Shown here piece after piece: positions 40,038 through 49,725 of a DNA stretch of 64,000 nucleotides (position 1 is the stretch's first letter; the number at the start of each line of letters is the position of its first letter). The DNA comes from Raoultibacter timonensis (GTDB lineage Bacteria; Actinomycetota; Coriobacteriia; Coriobacteriales; Eggerthellaceae): NCBI RefSeq assembly GCF_900240215.1, contig NZ_LT964679.1, positions 604,170 to 668,169 on the forward strand, in the 5' to 3' direction. The notes under the pieces are model-generated. The model was not told where the DNA came from. It ran no database searches and worked only from the letters and a program-made list of their open reading frames with translations. Position numbers and translations under genes: made by a program.

Positions 40038-42359
40038 ATGGATGAAGAACGAGTAGGCCACGAACAGCTCGACGCCAGGGCGCAAGGGGAGAAACCGGCG
40101 CCGGTCGCGAAGAGGGAAACCCAAGACGACCCGAGTGGGCGCGCATGGACATGGCAGGAGGACGGCTATACCGTCGTTCGGTCCAACGCGAGGTCGGGCC
40201 CCGGTTGCCACGATAACTGCGGCGTCCTCATGTACGTCAAGGACGGGGTGCTCGAGAAGATCGAGGGCGATCCCGAGAACCCCTACAACCAGGGAAGGCT
40301 CTGTCCGCGGTGCCTTGCCTTCAAGGAGATGCTCTACCACGAAGACCGTCTGAAGTACCCCATGAAGCGCGCCAAGGAAGACCGCGGCAAGAACGCGTTT
40401 ACACGCATCACGTGGGACGAGGCGTACGACATCATCGAGCGGGAGATGAAGGCCGTCATCGAAAAGTACGGCAACGAGGCAATCTGGGTTACCCAGGGCA
40501 CCGGCCGCGACATCAACGGCTACGGGCCCCTTATGGCCCAGTACCTCGGTACGCCGAATTACGGCACGGGATTCCTTTCGGGTCAGGCGTGCTACGCGCC
40601 CCGTATTTTCTCGACGGCGCTCAAAGCCGGCGGTCTCTTCATCTGCGATTACTCGCAGTTCTTCCCCGACCGCTACGACGATCCTCGTTGGGAGGCGCCC
40701 GAATACGTTCTCATTTGGGGAAACAATCCCGTTGTCGCAAATTCCGACGGCACGCTCGGCCACTGGATCGTGGAGAGCATGAAGCGCGGCAGCAAGCTCA
40801 TCGTTATGGATCCGATGCTCACCTGGGTTGCCGGAAAGGCCGACGTGTTCTTGCAGGTACGGCCGGGCACCGATGCCGCGCTCGCGCTCGCTCTCTGCAA
40901 CCAGATCATCGCCGACGGTCTGCAGGATCAGGAATTCATCGACTATTGGTGCTATGGATACGACGAATTCGCCGAGCACGTGAAGGGCAATACGCCGGCA
41001 TGGGCGGCCGAAATCTGCGGCGTCGACGAGGACCTTATCGTCGAGGCGGCTCGCAAGATCGGCAATGCGAAGTCGTGCTGCCTGCAGTGGGGCGTCGCCA
41101 TGGACCATACGTCCGAAGGCTTCATCACCGGCATGGCGTGCTTCGACCTTATGGCGCTGACCGGCAACTTCGAAAAACCGGGTACGATGGTGGCGGCGAA
41201 TCCCGTGTGGGATATGAGCGTCACCTGGATGCCGCGCGACAAGGTGTGGCGCGAATGCTCCGAGCCGGTCAAAGATCAGGGCCGTACCATGAACTTCGAT
41301 TACCCCGCCCTCAAGGCGATGGCCGCCATCAGCCCCGACATGCTCCTGACCGCCATGGAGACGGGCGAGCCGTATCCCATCAAGGCCATGTTCATGATGC
41401 AGAACAACGCGATCGCCTGCATGGGCGCCGCCCCGCAGCGCATTCTGCCCGCGCTCCAGAAGATGGAGTTCAACGTGGTGGTCGACCTGTTTTTGACTCC
41501 GACCGCCCTCGCGTGCGCTGATGTGCTGCTGCCGGCTGCGTGCTTCGCGGAGCGCATCGGCATCACGGGTCATCAGCCCTACGCGCTCGGATCGATCGCG
41601 CAAGCCGTCGAGCCGCTCGGAGAATGCAAGTCCGACCAGCGCATCATCTATGAGACGGGTAGCCGGTTCACCACCGACGAGTACAAGCAGTGGGACGATG
41701 AGCAGGGATTCTACGACTATCTGCTGAGAAATACCGGCTATAGCTACGAGGAGCTGCGCGAGCGCACCTGGGCGTACCCCGAGTTCGAGTACCGTAAGAA
41801 CGAGAAGGGCATGCTGCGCCCCGACGGCACGGTGGGCTTCGCTACCTCGACGGGTCGCTACAACTTCTACTGCCCCGAGATGCTGCACTTCGGCCTTTCG
41901 CCGCTTGCGACCTACGAGGAGCCGCCCGAGAGTCCGGTGTCCCGCCCCGATCTGGCCGAAAAGTACCCGCTTGTGTTGACGACCGGTGCTCGGCCGTGGG
42001 GATTCTTCCATTCCGAGCATCGTCAGAGCCCTTCGATGCGCCGTTTGCATCCCAATCCCGAGATTCGCATTCATCCCGAGACGGCGTCGAAATACGGTAT
42101 TGCGGAGGGGGACTGGGTTCACATCGAGAACAACTTCGGATCGTGCAAGCAGAAAGCGCATCTCACCACGCGCATTCGCAAGGATACGGTGTCGGCCGAC
42201 CATGCCTGGTGGTTCCCGGAGCGGGGGCCTGAGGACGGAACGCTCTTCGGCGTGATGGAGTCCAACATCAACCGGCTCGTTCCGATGCGTCCCGGCAAAG
42301 TAGGGCTTGGGGCGTCGTACAAGTCGCAGCTGTGCAGCATCAGCAAAATCGAGGAGTGA
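40038..42359 (+). CDS. molybdopterin oxidoreductase, catalytic subunit
   Basis: The 773-aa enzyme of the DMSO-reductase superfamily binds a bis-pyranopterin Mo or W cofactor. It shows FTRITWDEAYDIIEREM, GTGRDINGYGPLMAQYLGTP, the candidate metal-ligand stretch SGQACYAPR, VLIWGNNPVV, LIVMDPMLTWVAGKADVFLQ and the C-terminal NRLVPMRPGK. The N-terminal cluster region has Cys57, Cys61, Cys89 and Cys92, but the first Cys of the usual Cx2Cx3C is absent (ARSGPGC). There is no Tat signal, so it is cytosolic. A ferredoxin-type partner follows, then a LysR gene. It resembles the acetylene-hydratase, transhydroxylase and catechol-dehydroxylase-like enzymes of gut anaerobes; the substrate is unknown. Confidence 0.9.
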   Translation: MDEERVGHEQLDARAQGEKPAPVAKRETQDDPSGRAWTWQEDGYTVVRSNARSGPGCHDNCGVLMYVKDGVLEKIEGDPENPYNQGRLCPRCLAFKEMLYHEDRLKYPMKRAKEDRGKNAFTRITWDEAYDIIEREMKAVIEKYGNEAIWVTQGTGRDINGYGPLMAQYLGTPNYGTGFLSGQACYAPRIFSTALKAGGLFICDYSQFFPDRYDDPRWEAPEYVLIWGNNPVVANSDGTLGHWIVESMKRGSKLIVMDPMLTWVAGKADVFLQVRPGTDAALALALCNQIIADGLQDQEFIDYWCYGYDEFAEHVKGNTPAWAAEICGVDEDLIVEAARKIGNAKSCCLQWGVAMDHTSEGFITGMACFDLMALTGNFEKPGTMVAANPVWDMSVTWMPRDKVWRECSEPVKDQGRTMNFDYPALKAMAAISPDMLLTAMETGEPYPIKAMFMMQNNAIACMGAAPQRILPALQKMEFNVVVDLFLTPTALACADVLLPAACFAERIGITGHQPYALGSIAQAVEPLGECKSDQRIIYETGSRFTTDEYKQWDDEQGFYDYLLRNTGYSYEELRERTWAYPEFEYRKNEKGMLRPDGTVGFATSTGRYNFYCPEMLHFGLSPLATYEEPPESPVSRPDLAEKYPLVLTTGARPWGFFHSEHRQSPSMRRLHPNPEIRIHPETASKYGIAEGDWVHIENNFGSCKQKAHLTTRIRKDTVSADHAWWFPERGPEDGTLFGVMESNINRLVPMRPGKVGLGASYKSQLCSISKIEE

Positions 42360-42364
42360 GTGCT

Positions 42365-42688
42365 ATGAACCAAGTGCTTGTAGTTGATTACGATTACTGC
42401 TCGGGTTGCCATACCTGCGAGATAGCCTGCCAGCAGGAGCATGGTTTTGCTCCCGACCAGTACGGCATTAAGCTGACCCAGGTGGGCCCCGATCAGATTA
42501 CCGAGAGAAAATGGCAGTACGATTTCGTGCCGGTGCCGACCGACCGCTGCGACCGCTGCGCGAAGCGCCAGGACTCCGGCAAGGTGCCGAGCTGCGTGCA
42601 GCACTGCCAGGCGGGGTGCATCTACGTCGGCACGCTCGACGAGGTATCCGATAAGCTCGGCAAGGGCAAGGTCGTGCTATTCACCTGA
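42365..42688 (+). CDS. 4Fe-4S ferredoxin-type electron-transfer subunit
   Basis: The 107-aa protein has a first cluster motif CSGCHTCEIAC (Cys12, 15, 18, 22) and a second set, CDRCAKRQDSGKVPSC and CVQHCQAGC, enough for two [4Fe-4S] clusters. It follows the catalytic subunit after five bases, with GAGGAG before its ATG, so the two form a complex. It is shorter than DmsB or FdhB subunits, which carry four clusters. There is no membrane subunit nearby, consistent with a soluble enzyme fed by ferredoxin or a flavoprotein. Confidence 0.92.
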   Translation: MNQVLVVDYDYCSGCHTCEIACQQEHGFAPDQYGIKLTQVGPDQITERKWQYDFVPVPTDRCDRCAKRQDSGKVPSCVQHCQAGCIYVGTLDEVSDKLGKGKVVLFT

Positions 42689-42756
42689 GCCCTCGCATCT
42701 TCTGCCTTGCGGTTGCGCGGCGTAGCGGATAGCGCAGTACGCAGATGATTTTCTGG

Positions 42757-42784
42757 CGGGACGGGGACTTGGCTTCCCGTCCCG
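42757..42784 (+). terminator. terminator of the molybdoenzyme genes
   Basis: CGGGACGGG (42757-42765) pairs with CCCGTCCCG (42776-42784) over a 10-base loop, followed by TTTTC. TACAAT at about 42797 just beyond it is a probable -10 for the LysR gene. Confidence 0.85.
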
Positions 42785-42837
42785 TTTTCATGGGGTACAA
42801 TGGGCGTATTCGTAACTCTGAAATACATAGGAGGGCC

Positions 42838-43782
42838 ATGCGAATCGATACGCTCTACGAATTCTTGCTGCTGACATCGAACTTGAACTTTACCGAAACC
42901 GCGAAGAGCTTCTTCGTTTCGCAGTCGGTTTTGAGCAATCATATTTCGGGGCTCGAAAAGGAGCTCGGCATCCGCCTATTCGTGCGCGATCGCCATTCCG
43001 TGCGGCTGACCGAAGCGGGGTCGCTGTTTTTGGAGGACGCCCAGAAGATCGTGGCCGATTACGAGCATGCCCTGAGCCGCATATTCCAATATCGCGACGG
43101 TGTTTCCTCGGTCATCAGGATCGGGTATCTGCTGGGTTCGTACGGGTCGTTTCTCCCCTTGGTATGCAAGCGCTACAGCGAGCAGCATCCCGAGGTGGGC
43201 TTCCATTTCAAGACCATGGAGATCGGCGACGTTCAGGCAAAGTTGAGCGAAAACCGCATCGATATCGGATTCACTCTGTTCACCAAGGATATCCAGGGCG
43301 GGAAGTACGCGTATCGATGCCTGTACGAAGATCGCTACAAGCTTGCTGTGCCCAAAACGCATCGCTTGGCCGAACGCGAGAGCGTGACCCTATCCGATCT
43401 CAAGGGCGAGATCGTTTTGTCCCCCCGGTTCAACCGCACCCGCTCAACGCTATCGCAGGTGAGCGTGAAGCTGCGCAACGCCGGCATCGAAGTGCGTACC
43501 GACGATCAGATCGTCGATTCCGGAGCGCTCATGGCTACCATCGTGGCAACGGGCTACGTTGCGATGTCGCTTGACCACCACAAGCTGTACGGAAGCGGCA
43601 ACGTCGTGTTCGTTCCGGTCGACGACGACGGGATGGACCTATGCTGCGGGCCCATCTGGAAGAAGTCGAAAGAGAACGATACCATCCTCTCGTTCATAGA
43701 TTTCCTCTTCAAGGAGACCGAAGGCTTCACGAAAGAGGACTTCTTATCCCGCGAGGGAGCCGAAGGCCTCCCGCTTTTATAG
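42838..43782 (+). CDS. LysR-family transcriptional regulator
   Basis: The 314-aa regulator has an N-terminal winged helix (residues 1-60: LYEFLLLTSNLNFTETAKSFFVSQSVLSNHISGLEKELGI, RLFVRD) and a periplasmic-binding-like effector domain (from about residue 90). The ATG at 42838 follows AGGAGGG. Its position directly after the molybdoenzyme genes suggests that it controls them in response to the substrate, although both read the same way and a terminator lies between. Confidence 0.93.
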   Translation: MRIDTLYEFLLLTSNLNFTETAKSFFVSQSVLSNHISGLEKELGIRLFVRDRHSVRLTEAGSLFLEDAQKIVADYEHALSRIFQYRDGVSSVIRIGYLLGSYGSFLPLVCKRYSEQHPEVGFHFKTMEIGDVQAKLSENRIDIGFTLFTKDIQGGKYAYRCLYEDRYKLAVPKTHRLAERESVTLSDLKGEIVLSPRFNRTRSTLSQVSVKLRNAGIEVRTDDQIVDSGALMATIVATGYVAMSLDHHKLYGSGNVVFVPVDDDGMDLCCGPIWKKSKENDTILSFIDFLFKETEGFTKEDFLSREGAEGLPLL

Positions 43783-43810
43783 CAACCCGTTTTCGGACTT
43801 GCGCGACCGC

Positions 43811-44236
43811 CTACAGCGCCTTCTTCATCCAGATGTGCTCGACGTGCTCATCGAGTTCGACATCCCCGTAGGATTCGTATCCGTAGCTTTCGTAGAACGG
43901 GGTGATGTAGCATTGTGCGTGCAGGTGCATCTCGCGTGCGCCGGCAATGTGCGCGCGAGCCTCCGATTCCTCGAGCAGCAGGCCTCCGTAGCCTCTCTTG
44001 CGGTGCTCGGGCAGAACGGCGAGGCGTCCGAAGATGTAGCGGCCGGGGTTTTCGGCATCGGGGAAGGTGCGCGCACATCCGACAAGCTCATCGTCGACGT
44101 ACATCGTCACGTGCAACGTGGAAGCCTCTTCGTCGAGGTCTTCGAATTCGTTTTTGAATCCCTGCTCGTCCATGAATACGGCGGTGCGGACGGCAAACGC
44201 GTCGCGTTTGCAGCCGAGTTCGAAACGGATGGTCAT
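43811..44236 (-). CDS. GNAT family N-acetyltransferase (ElaA-like)
   Basis: The 141-aa protein has the GNAT acetyl-CoA core YIFGRLAVLPEHRKRGYGGLLLEESEARA (the R-x-x-G-x-G/A loop) and the downstream HAQCYITPFYESYGYESYG strand-helix. The start, with VRTAVFMDEQGFKNEFEDLDEEA, resembles ElaA-type acetyltransferases. The acceptor is unknown. It begins at 44236 behind AAAGG and converges with the LysR gene. The 279 bases before argS hold no gene. Confidence 0.85.
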   Translation of the reverse strand: MTIRFELGCKRDAFAVRTAVFMDEQGFKNEFEDLDEEASTLHVTMYVDDELVGCARTFPDAENPGRYIFGRLAVLPEHRKRGYGGLLLEESEARAHIAGAREMHLHAQCYITPFYESYGYESYGDVELDEHVEHIWMKKAL

Positions 44237-44515
44237 GGTGCGCCTTTCGCTCGTACGGTTTACCGGAATCCATGGTAGGGCAACGCGGCATCGCGCGCAA
44301 ACGGCGGACGTCTTAGCCGCTCGGGCGGAATGGCGCACTGCGGTGACCGCGCTTGTTTGAGCCCCTGCACAAGTGCCCTGGCTCGGCTTGCAGCGCGCAC
44401 ATCGGAGGTGCATGCGTACTTTATATGACGAGATGAATATGGGACTTTCCTGATCGTAAAGATGGTAAAATTAACTACAACTGTACGGTATCAGATAACG
44501 ATTGAAAGAAGCATC

Positions 44516-46243
44516 ATGCAAATTCGCGAACAACTTGAACTCGTGGTGAACGATGCCCTGAAAGACGCTTTGGCGAAAGGGGCTCTTGAACTGGAAGAAG
44601 CGCCTTCGGCGGCTTTGGAGCGTCCGCGCGACGAATCCAACGGCGACTGGGCTTCTACGGTGGCTATGCGCTGCGCGAAGCAGGCTAAAAAGAACCCCCG
44701 AGAAATCGCTCAGATCATCGTCGACCATCTTCCCGAGAACGACATGATCGAATCGGTCGAGATCGCAGGTCCCGGCTTCATCAACATACGCCTTGCGCCT
44801 GCGACGTACCAAAGCGTGCTCTCCGATGTGCTTGTGCAGAAGGACGACTACGGCAAGGGCGAGATCCCGCAAGGCATGCGCTATGTGAACCTCGAATACG
44901 TATCCGCTAACCCGACCGGCCCGATGCATGTCGGCCACGGCCGCTGGGCCGCACTCGGCGATGCTACGGCTCGCGTCATGCGCCATGCGGGCTACGATGT
45001 ATACGAGGAGTTCTACATCAACGACGCCGGCGTGCAGATGGATCTGTTCGGCAAATCGGTGGCATGCCGCTACCTGCAGCTTTTGGGGCAGGACATCCCG
45101 ATGATCGAGAACGGCTATGGCGGAAGCTACATCAAGGACATCGCCCAGAGCATCATCGACCGCGACGGCGACAAGTGGGTCGAAGCGGACGAGGAAACGC
45201 GCACGGTCGAGTTCCGCGAGTTCGCCTACGACCAGATGCTCCAGCTCATGAAGGACACCCTCGAGGGCTTCGGCAACCACTTCGACTGCTGGTTCTCCGA
45301 GCGCAGCCTCTACGTCGAGGGTCCCGACGGCACGAGCCCGGTTTCCCGTTCCATCAAGGCGATGGACGAGAAAGGCTACGTATACGAGAAGGACGGTGCC
45401 ACGTGGTTCAAGTCGACGGCGTTCGACGACGAGAAGGATCGTGTCATGATCAAGGAGAACGGCGAGTTCACCTACTTCATGAGCGATGTGGCCTACCATT
45501 ACGACAAGCTTTCGCGCGGGTTCGACCACCTTATCAACATCTGGGGTGCCGATCATCACGGCTACGTGAAGCGCTGCGAGGCCATGCTTGCAGCATGGGG
45601 CCGTCCGGGTGCGCTTGAGGTCATGCTCGGCCAGCTCGTGAACCTCTATCGTGACGGCGAGGCCGTCCGCATGTCGAAGCGTACCGGCGAGATGATCACG
45701 TTCGCCGAGCTCATCGACGAGGTCGGCGTTGACGCGACGCGCTATCTCATGCTGTCGCGCTCGCAGGACCAGCCGATCGACTTCGACATCGAGGTGGCCA
45801 AGAAGAAGGACTCGTCCAACCCTGTCTACTACGTGCAGTACGCCCATGCGCGCATCTGCTCGATCCTGCGCAAGGCGGCGCCTGCTGGAGACGCCGAGGC
45901 TGTTGTGGCGGGTACGAAGTCCATGGACGAACTGATCGGCAAGCTGTTCGCCGAGAAGGCCGATTTGACGCTTCTGACCCACGAGTCGGAACTTGCGCTC
46001 ATGCGCAAGATGTCGGAGTTCGGCGAGCTCGTCGCCGACGCCGCACGCGATCGCGCCGCATTCCGCCTGACGCACTACGCACAGGATCTGGCGGCCTTGT
46101 TCCACCAGTTCTATACGAACTGCCATGTGCTCGGCGAGGACAAGGAGCTCGAGAAGGCGCGCCTTTCCCTTGTTAACGGTGCCCGTATCGTGCTTGCCAA
46201 GTCGCTCGATTTGCTGGGAGTTTCCGCGCCGGAGCAGATGTAG
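44516..46243 (+). CDS. argS: arginyl-tRNA synthetase
   Basis: ArgRS charges tRNA-Arg. The 575-aa class I enzyme has the Add1 N-terminal domain (EQLELVVNDALKDALA), the HIGH-equivalent NPTGPMHVGHGRWAALGD, the KMSKS-equivalent VRMSKRTGEMIT, and the anticodon-binding helical C-terminus ending RIVLAKSLDLLGVSAPEQM. An in-frame ATG 18 codons upstream is less likely, because GAAAGAAG precedes 44516 at suitable spacing. It is monocistronic and ends at a hairpin. Confidence 0.97.
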   Translation: MQIREQLELVVNDALKDALAKGALELEEAPSAALERPRDESNGDWASTVAMRCAKQAKKNPREIAQIIVDHLPENDMIESVEIAGPGFINIRLAPATYQSVLSDVLVQKDDYGKGEIPQGMRYVNLEYVSANPTGPMHVGHGRWAALGDATARVMRHAGYDVYEEFYINDAGVQMDLFGKSVACRYLQLLGQDIPMIENGYGGSYIKDIAQSIIDRDGDKWVEADEETRTVEFREFAYDQMLQLMKDTLEGFGNHFDCWFSERSLYVEGPDGTSPVSRSIKAMDEKGYVYEKDGATWFKSTAFDDEKDRVMIKENGEFTYFMSDVAYHYDKLSRGFDHLINIWGADHHGYVKRCEAMLAAWGRPGALEVMLGQLVNLYRDGEAVRMSKRTGEMITFAELIDEVGVDATRYLMLSRSQDQPIDFDIEVAKKKDSSNPVYYVQYAHARICSILRKAAPAGDAEAVVAGTKSMDELIGKLFAEKADLTLLTHESELALMRKMSEFGELVADAARDRAAFRLTHYAQDLAALFHQFYTNCHVLGEDKELEKARLSLVNGARIVLAKSLDLLGVSAPEQM

Positions 46244-46292
46244 CAAGCCGCCTTCGCCGATGCGGGCGATCCACTCTGCAGTAAAAAACCGA

Positions 46293-46316
46293 GAAAGGAC
46301 TCGAGAGGGTCCTTTC
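46293..46316 (+). terminator. terminator of argS
   Basis: GAAAGGAC (46293-46300) pairs with GTCCTTTC (46309-46316), followed by TTTA. The T-run is modest. Confidence 0.7.
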
Positions 46317-46424
46317 TTTATGCTCGGCCGCGCCTCAAACGGCCAACCGTTGCGAACCGAAAACCCATGCGGCGTTGACGCGAGGCCGTGCTGCAAGCCG
46401 AGACGCGAAACCGTGGGCCGCTGA

Positions 46425-48476
46425 TTAAATGCGTTCCTCCAGGTCGATCTGCATCAGGTAGACGTTCTCGCGAAGCCGTTTCGCAGCGGCACGACTCAAC
46501 CGGTCTGCGTCGTACATTGCCTGGATCTGCTCGAGTTCGAGCTTCAGACCCGTCTGCTCGACGACGGCGGCATCGGACATGCGTTTTGCGATGGAGGTGA
46601 CGCTCGGCCTGGAAGCGCGCAGTGCGGCAAGCGTACGCTGGTACTCGAGAATGAGTTCGCTCACGTCCTCGGTGGGGGCGTCGGGGCTCGTCATCTCCTC
46701 GCGCAGCTTGGCAACCGCGTGGTTTCCGGTGGCAATCTGGAGGCTCCTCAGCTCCTCGGCGTTCTGCGAGGTGGTTTTGCCGGGCAGGGCATGGGTGATG
46801 CGCTGCCAGATCGCCTTGAAGAACAGACTGAATCGACGAAGCGTATTGCGGCGAACCCATCGGTATTCGTGCTGGTGTTTGATGAGGTTTTGAACATAGG
46901 CGAGGTGGTTGAGATGCTGGTAGCCGATGACGGGATCGATCTCGCCCTTATCGATGAGCTCGAGCGTGTAATCCTGCTCCCAGCGCAGCGCCTTGATGCG
47001 CAGCTCCTTGTTGGGTTCCACTTCGATGTCGTTCGTGTCTTTCAGACGGTTGATGCGATCGTTGTAGGATCGGATGATCTTTTGGGTGGCGCGCCTGTTC
47101 TCGGGCGTCTGTTTGGCCGTGAGCTCCTCGATGACCGCGCGGTAGATGTCGATGACGGCTTCCGATTCGTCTTCGTTGAGCACCGCCGTGCCTTTGTCCT
47201 TATCGGCTTTCGGCGCGATGAGCGGCACGATGAACGTGGCGATGAGCAGTGTGCAGATGATGACGCCCGAAGCGATGAATATGATCGAGCTTCGCTGGGG
47301 GAAGGCATTTCCGAGATCGCCGATCTGCGCAGGGATCGTCATGACGAGCGAGAGCGTGATGGCGCCGCGTGCACCTGAAAGCGTCATGACGAGCATGTCT
47401 CTCATATTGAGCTTGCCAAGCGTTTGCCGAGCGGGCCTCCTTCGCGCTTCGAACACGTTCATGGCGACGAGCCAGACGAAGCGGAGTACGTGGAGCGCTA
47501 ACGTGATGAGCAGGATGTATCCCAAGAAATCCCAATTGGAGATCAACTCGTTGTCCCATCCGCCCCGCATCTGACCCGGAAGCTGTGCTCCGAGCAGTAC
47601 GAACACGACGCCGTTCAGGGCAAACGAGAGCACCTTCCAGACGCTGTTCGAGACGATGTTAAGGCGGGAGACCTGCGGGTCCATCGTACGCGGGGGTATG
47701 ATGCCGATGAGACCCGCCGCCACAACGGCGAGGATGCCGCTTGTGCCGAGCCCGTTCGCGACGAGGTAGACGATGAACGGGGTGAACACCTCGAAGAGCA
47801 CGTGAAACGTCGTGTTCTCAAGGCCGAGGGAGCGCACCCTGCGGATAATGAAGTTCGCGAGGTATCCTAAGACGATGCCGATGAGAATGCCGCCGAAGAA
47901 GCTGAACACGAAGCTCACCGATGCGTCGAGAAACGAGAACGTGGCGGTTCCGGCCACCACGGCGGCTAGGGCGAACTGGAACGAGACGATGCCCGAGGCG
48001 TCGTTGACGAGCGACTCGGCTTCGAGCACGTTCTTCTGCTGCTTCTTGATGTTGATGTCTTTGGAAAGGGAGGCGACGGCGACCGCATCGGTTGGGCCGA
48101 GTGCGGCTCCGAGCGCGATCGCGGCCATAAGCGAAATGGAGGGGAGGAGCCAATTGATGAAGAATCCGGAGGCGATCGCCGCGACGATGACGAGCCCGAC
48201 GGCAAGCGAGATGACGGGTCGTTTGTTTTTCCACAGCGATGCCTTGTCGATTCGCTTCGACTCGTCGTAGATGAGCGGAACGATGAAGATCACGATGAAC
48301 AGATTCGGATCGATATCGATCTTGATGGTCGATTCGGCTGATTCTGAAACGAGTGCGATGATGACGCCGAGGCCGATTTGGATGAGGGGCGAGGAAACCT
48401 TGGGGACAACCTGGTCGATAACGGAAGACAGAAGGACGGCGGCGAGAACCAGTAATCCAATCTGCAATGCTTCCAC
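46425..48476 (-). CDS. CPA1-type Na+/H+ antiporter
   Basis: The 683-aa cation/proton exchanger has about 12 membrane helices in residues 1-420. The ion-site motifs are ALGPTDAVAVASL and AESLVNDASGIVSFQFAL, characteristic of NhaP/CPA1 exchangers. A 250-residue cytosolic tail (from about residue 430) is helical and charged and may regulate activity. It probably handles Na+ or K+ and pH stress at the membrane. It stands alone and converges with argS. Confidence 0.92.
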   Translation of the reverse strand: MEALQIGLLVLAAVLLSSVIDQVVPKVSSPLIQIGLGVIIALVSESAESTIKIDIDPNLFIVIFIVPLIYDESKRIDKASLWKNKRPVISLAVGLVIVAAIASGFFINWLLPSISLMAAIALGAALGPTDAVAVASLSKDINIKKQQKNVLEAESLVNDASGIVSFQFALAAVVAGTATFSFLDASVSFVFSFFGGILIGIVLGYLANFIIRRVRSLGLENTTFHVLFEVFTPFIVYLVANGLGTSGILAVVAAGLIGIIPPRTMDPQVSRLNIVSNSVWKVLSFALNGVVFVLLGAQLPGQMRGGWDNELISNWDFLGYILLITLALHVLRFVWLVAMNVFEARRRPARQTLGKLNMRDMLVMTLSGARGAITLSLVMTIPAQIGDLGNAFPQRSSIIFIASGVIICTLLIATFIVPLIAPKADKDKGTAVLNEDESEAVIDIYRAVIEELTAKQTPENRRATQKIIRSYNDRINRLKDTNDIEVEPNKELRIKALRWEQDYTLELIDKGEIDPVIGYQHLNHLAYVQNLIKHQHEYRWVRRNTLRRFSLFFKAIWQRITHALPGKTTSQNAEELRSLQIATGNHAVAKLREEMTSPDAPTEDVSELILEYQRTLAALRASRPSVTSIAKRMSDAAVVEQTGLKLELEQIQAMYDADRLSRAAAKRLRENVYLMQIDLEERI

Positions 48477-48810
48477 GTGTCATGGCTCCCATCGTTGTCT
48501 GTTTTGCCCGTGCCGCGCTCGTCTATGCCGTCATGCGTCGAGCATGCTGCGGCACAGCGTTTTTCTGCAAAGGGAATGAACTGCTACCGTATGGTATTTT
48601 ACCGTACAGGCGGGCTGATCATCGACGGGACAGAAAAGAATCGCATAACGTATTTCGCGTTGTTGCCGTACCGCGATTTCCGATTGCCCCGTTTGGCGAA
48701 GTGCGACCGTACCGATACGGCGGGAAACCTTTATACTGATAACGTATCTGTTTTCCGTCTGGCGTTTCGATGCGGCTGCGCATGCGAGCATCGGCGATAG
48801 GAGGATCCCC
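48477..48810. other. intergenic region between antiporter and lipid kinase
   Basis: No convincing gene is present. The region repeats ACCGTA-like words, including an inverted pair CCGTA/TACGG at 48707-48720 just upstream of a TATACT (48732-48737) that may be the -10 of the downstream gene. A regulator-binding function is possible but unsupported. Confidence 0.35.
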
Positions 48811-49722
48811 ATGACGCACCTGGGCAAGACGCTGCTCGTCGCCAATCCCGTTGCCCAGAACGGCAACGGTGCCGCGGCTGCCCAACGAGCGGGAGATGAA
48901 CTGCGCCGACTCCTTCCCGAGGGGTGCTTCGATCTCGTGATGACCGAGTATCCGCTCCACGGAAAGCGGATCGCCGGGCAGGCGACCGGATACGATAGCG
49001 TTGTTGCGCTCGGCGGCGACGGTTTGATCCACGAGGTGGCAAACGGGCTCATGTCCATCGACGAGGGCGCGCGCCCGGCGCTCGGCGTTCTGCCCATGGG
49101 GTCGGGCAACGATTATGCGCGAACGCTCGGTTTATCGTTCGACCTCGAAAAATCGTTGGCGCAGCTCGCTTCTGCCAGCCCTCGTCCTTTCGATCTCGGG
49201 ATATGCAACGGCGAGTTCTTCGTTGAAACCCTTTCGTTCGGCCTCGATGCGGCCATAGCGCTCGATACGGTCGAGCGGAGGAAGCGCACGGGCAAGACGG
49301 GCACGCAGCTGTTCTTGGCGAGCGGCATCGATATGCTGCTCCACCAGCTGAAAGAGCATCGATTTACCGCGATCATCGATGGGGGCGAGCCCTTCTGCGG
49401 CGCGATGTTGATGTTCGCGGTGCAGATCGGCCCGACGTACGGAGGCGGTTTCAGGATATGCCCCGATGCGCGAACCGATGACGGACTGCTCGACCTGTGC
49501 ATCGCGCATCCGCCGCTGGGCATTCCGAAGGCCGTGTTCATGTTCCTGCTTGCCAAAAACGCTCATCATACGGGATTCAAGCAGCTTGAGTTCAGGCGGG
49601 CCGCAACGCTTTCGCTTCGTTTCGACGGGCAGCCCCCAGCCCAAATCGATGGCGAACCCGTTCCCGCGGAGAAGTACGATATCGCGGTCGCACGCAAAGC
49701 GCTGTGCGTGCTTGCTCCTTGA
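48811..49722 (+). CDS. diacylglycerol/lipid kinase family protein
   Basis: The 303-aa protein has the DAGK catalytic core: LLVANPVAQNGNG, the nucleotide site VVALGGDGLIHEVANGL, LGVLPMGSGNDYARTLG, and the C-terminal PAQIDGEPVPAEKYDIAV (the DGE motif). It phosphorylates a lipid such as diacylglycerol or undecaprenol in the inner leaflet. It most resembles YegS/DgkB-like enzymes. The start has AGGAGG a few bases upstream. The DUF1836 gene converges, with only three bases between the stops. Confidence 0.92.
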   Translation: MTHLGKTLLVANPVAQNGNGAAAAQRAGDELRRLLPEGCFDLVMTEYPLHGKRIAGQATGYDSVVALGGDGLIHEVANGLMSIDEGARPALGVLPMGSGNDYARTLGLSFDLEKSLAQLASASPRPFDLGICNGEFFVETLSFGLDAAIALDTVERRKRTGKTGTQLFLASGIDMLLHQLKEHRFTAIIDGGEPFCGAMLMFAVQIGPTYGGGFRICPDARTDDGLLDLCIAHPPLGIPKAVFMFLLAKNAHHTGFKQLEFRRAATLSLRFDGQPPAQIDGEPVPAEKYDIAVARKALCVLAP

Positions 49723-49725
49723 GAA

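Noticed and set aside
39996..42203. 735-codon open frame antisense to the molybdoenzyme gene
   Set aside because: It lies opposite a clearly recognisable enzyme and is a by-product of G/C-rich third positions. There is no ribosome site or family resemblance.
44471..46396. 641-codon frame antisense to argS
   Set aside because: It is a shadow of argS; its apparent motifs are complements of conserved synthetase codons.
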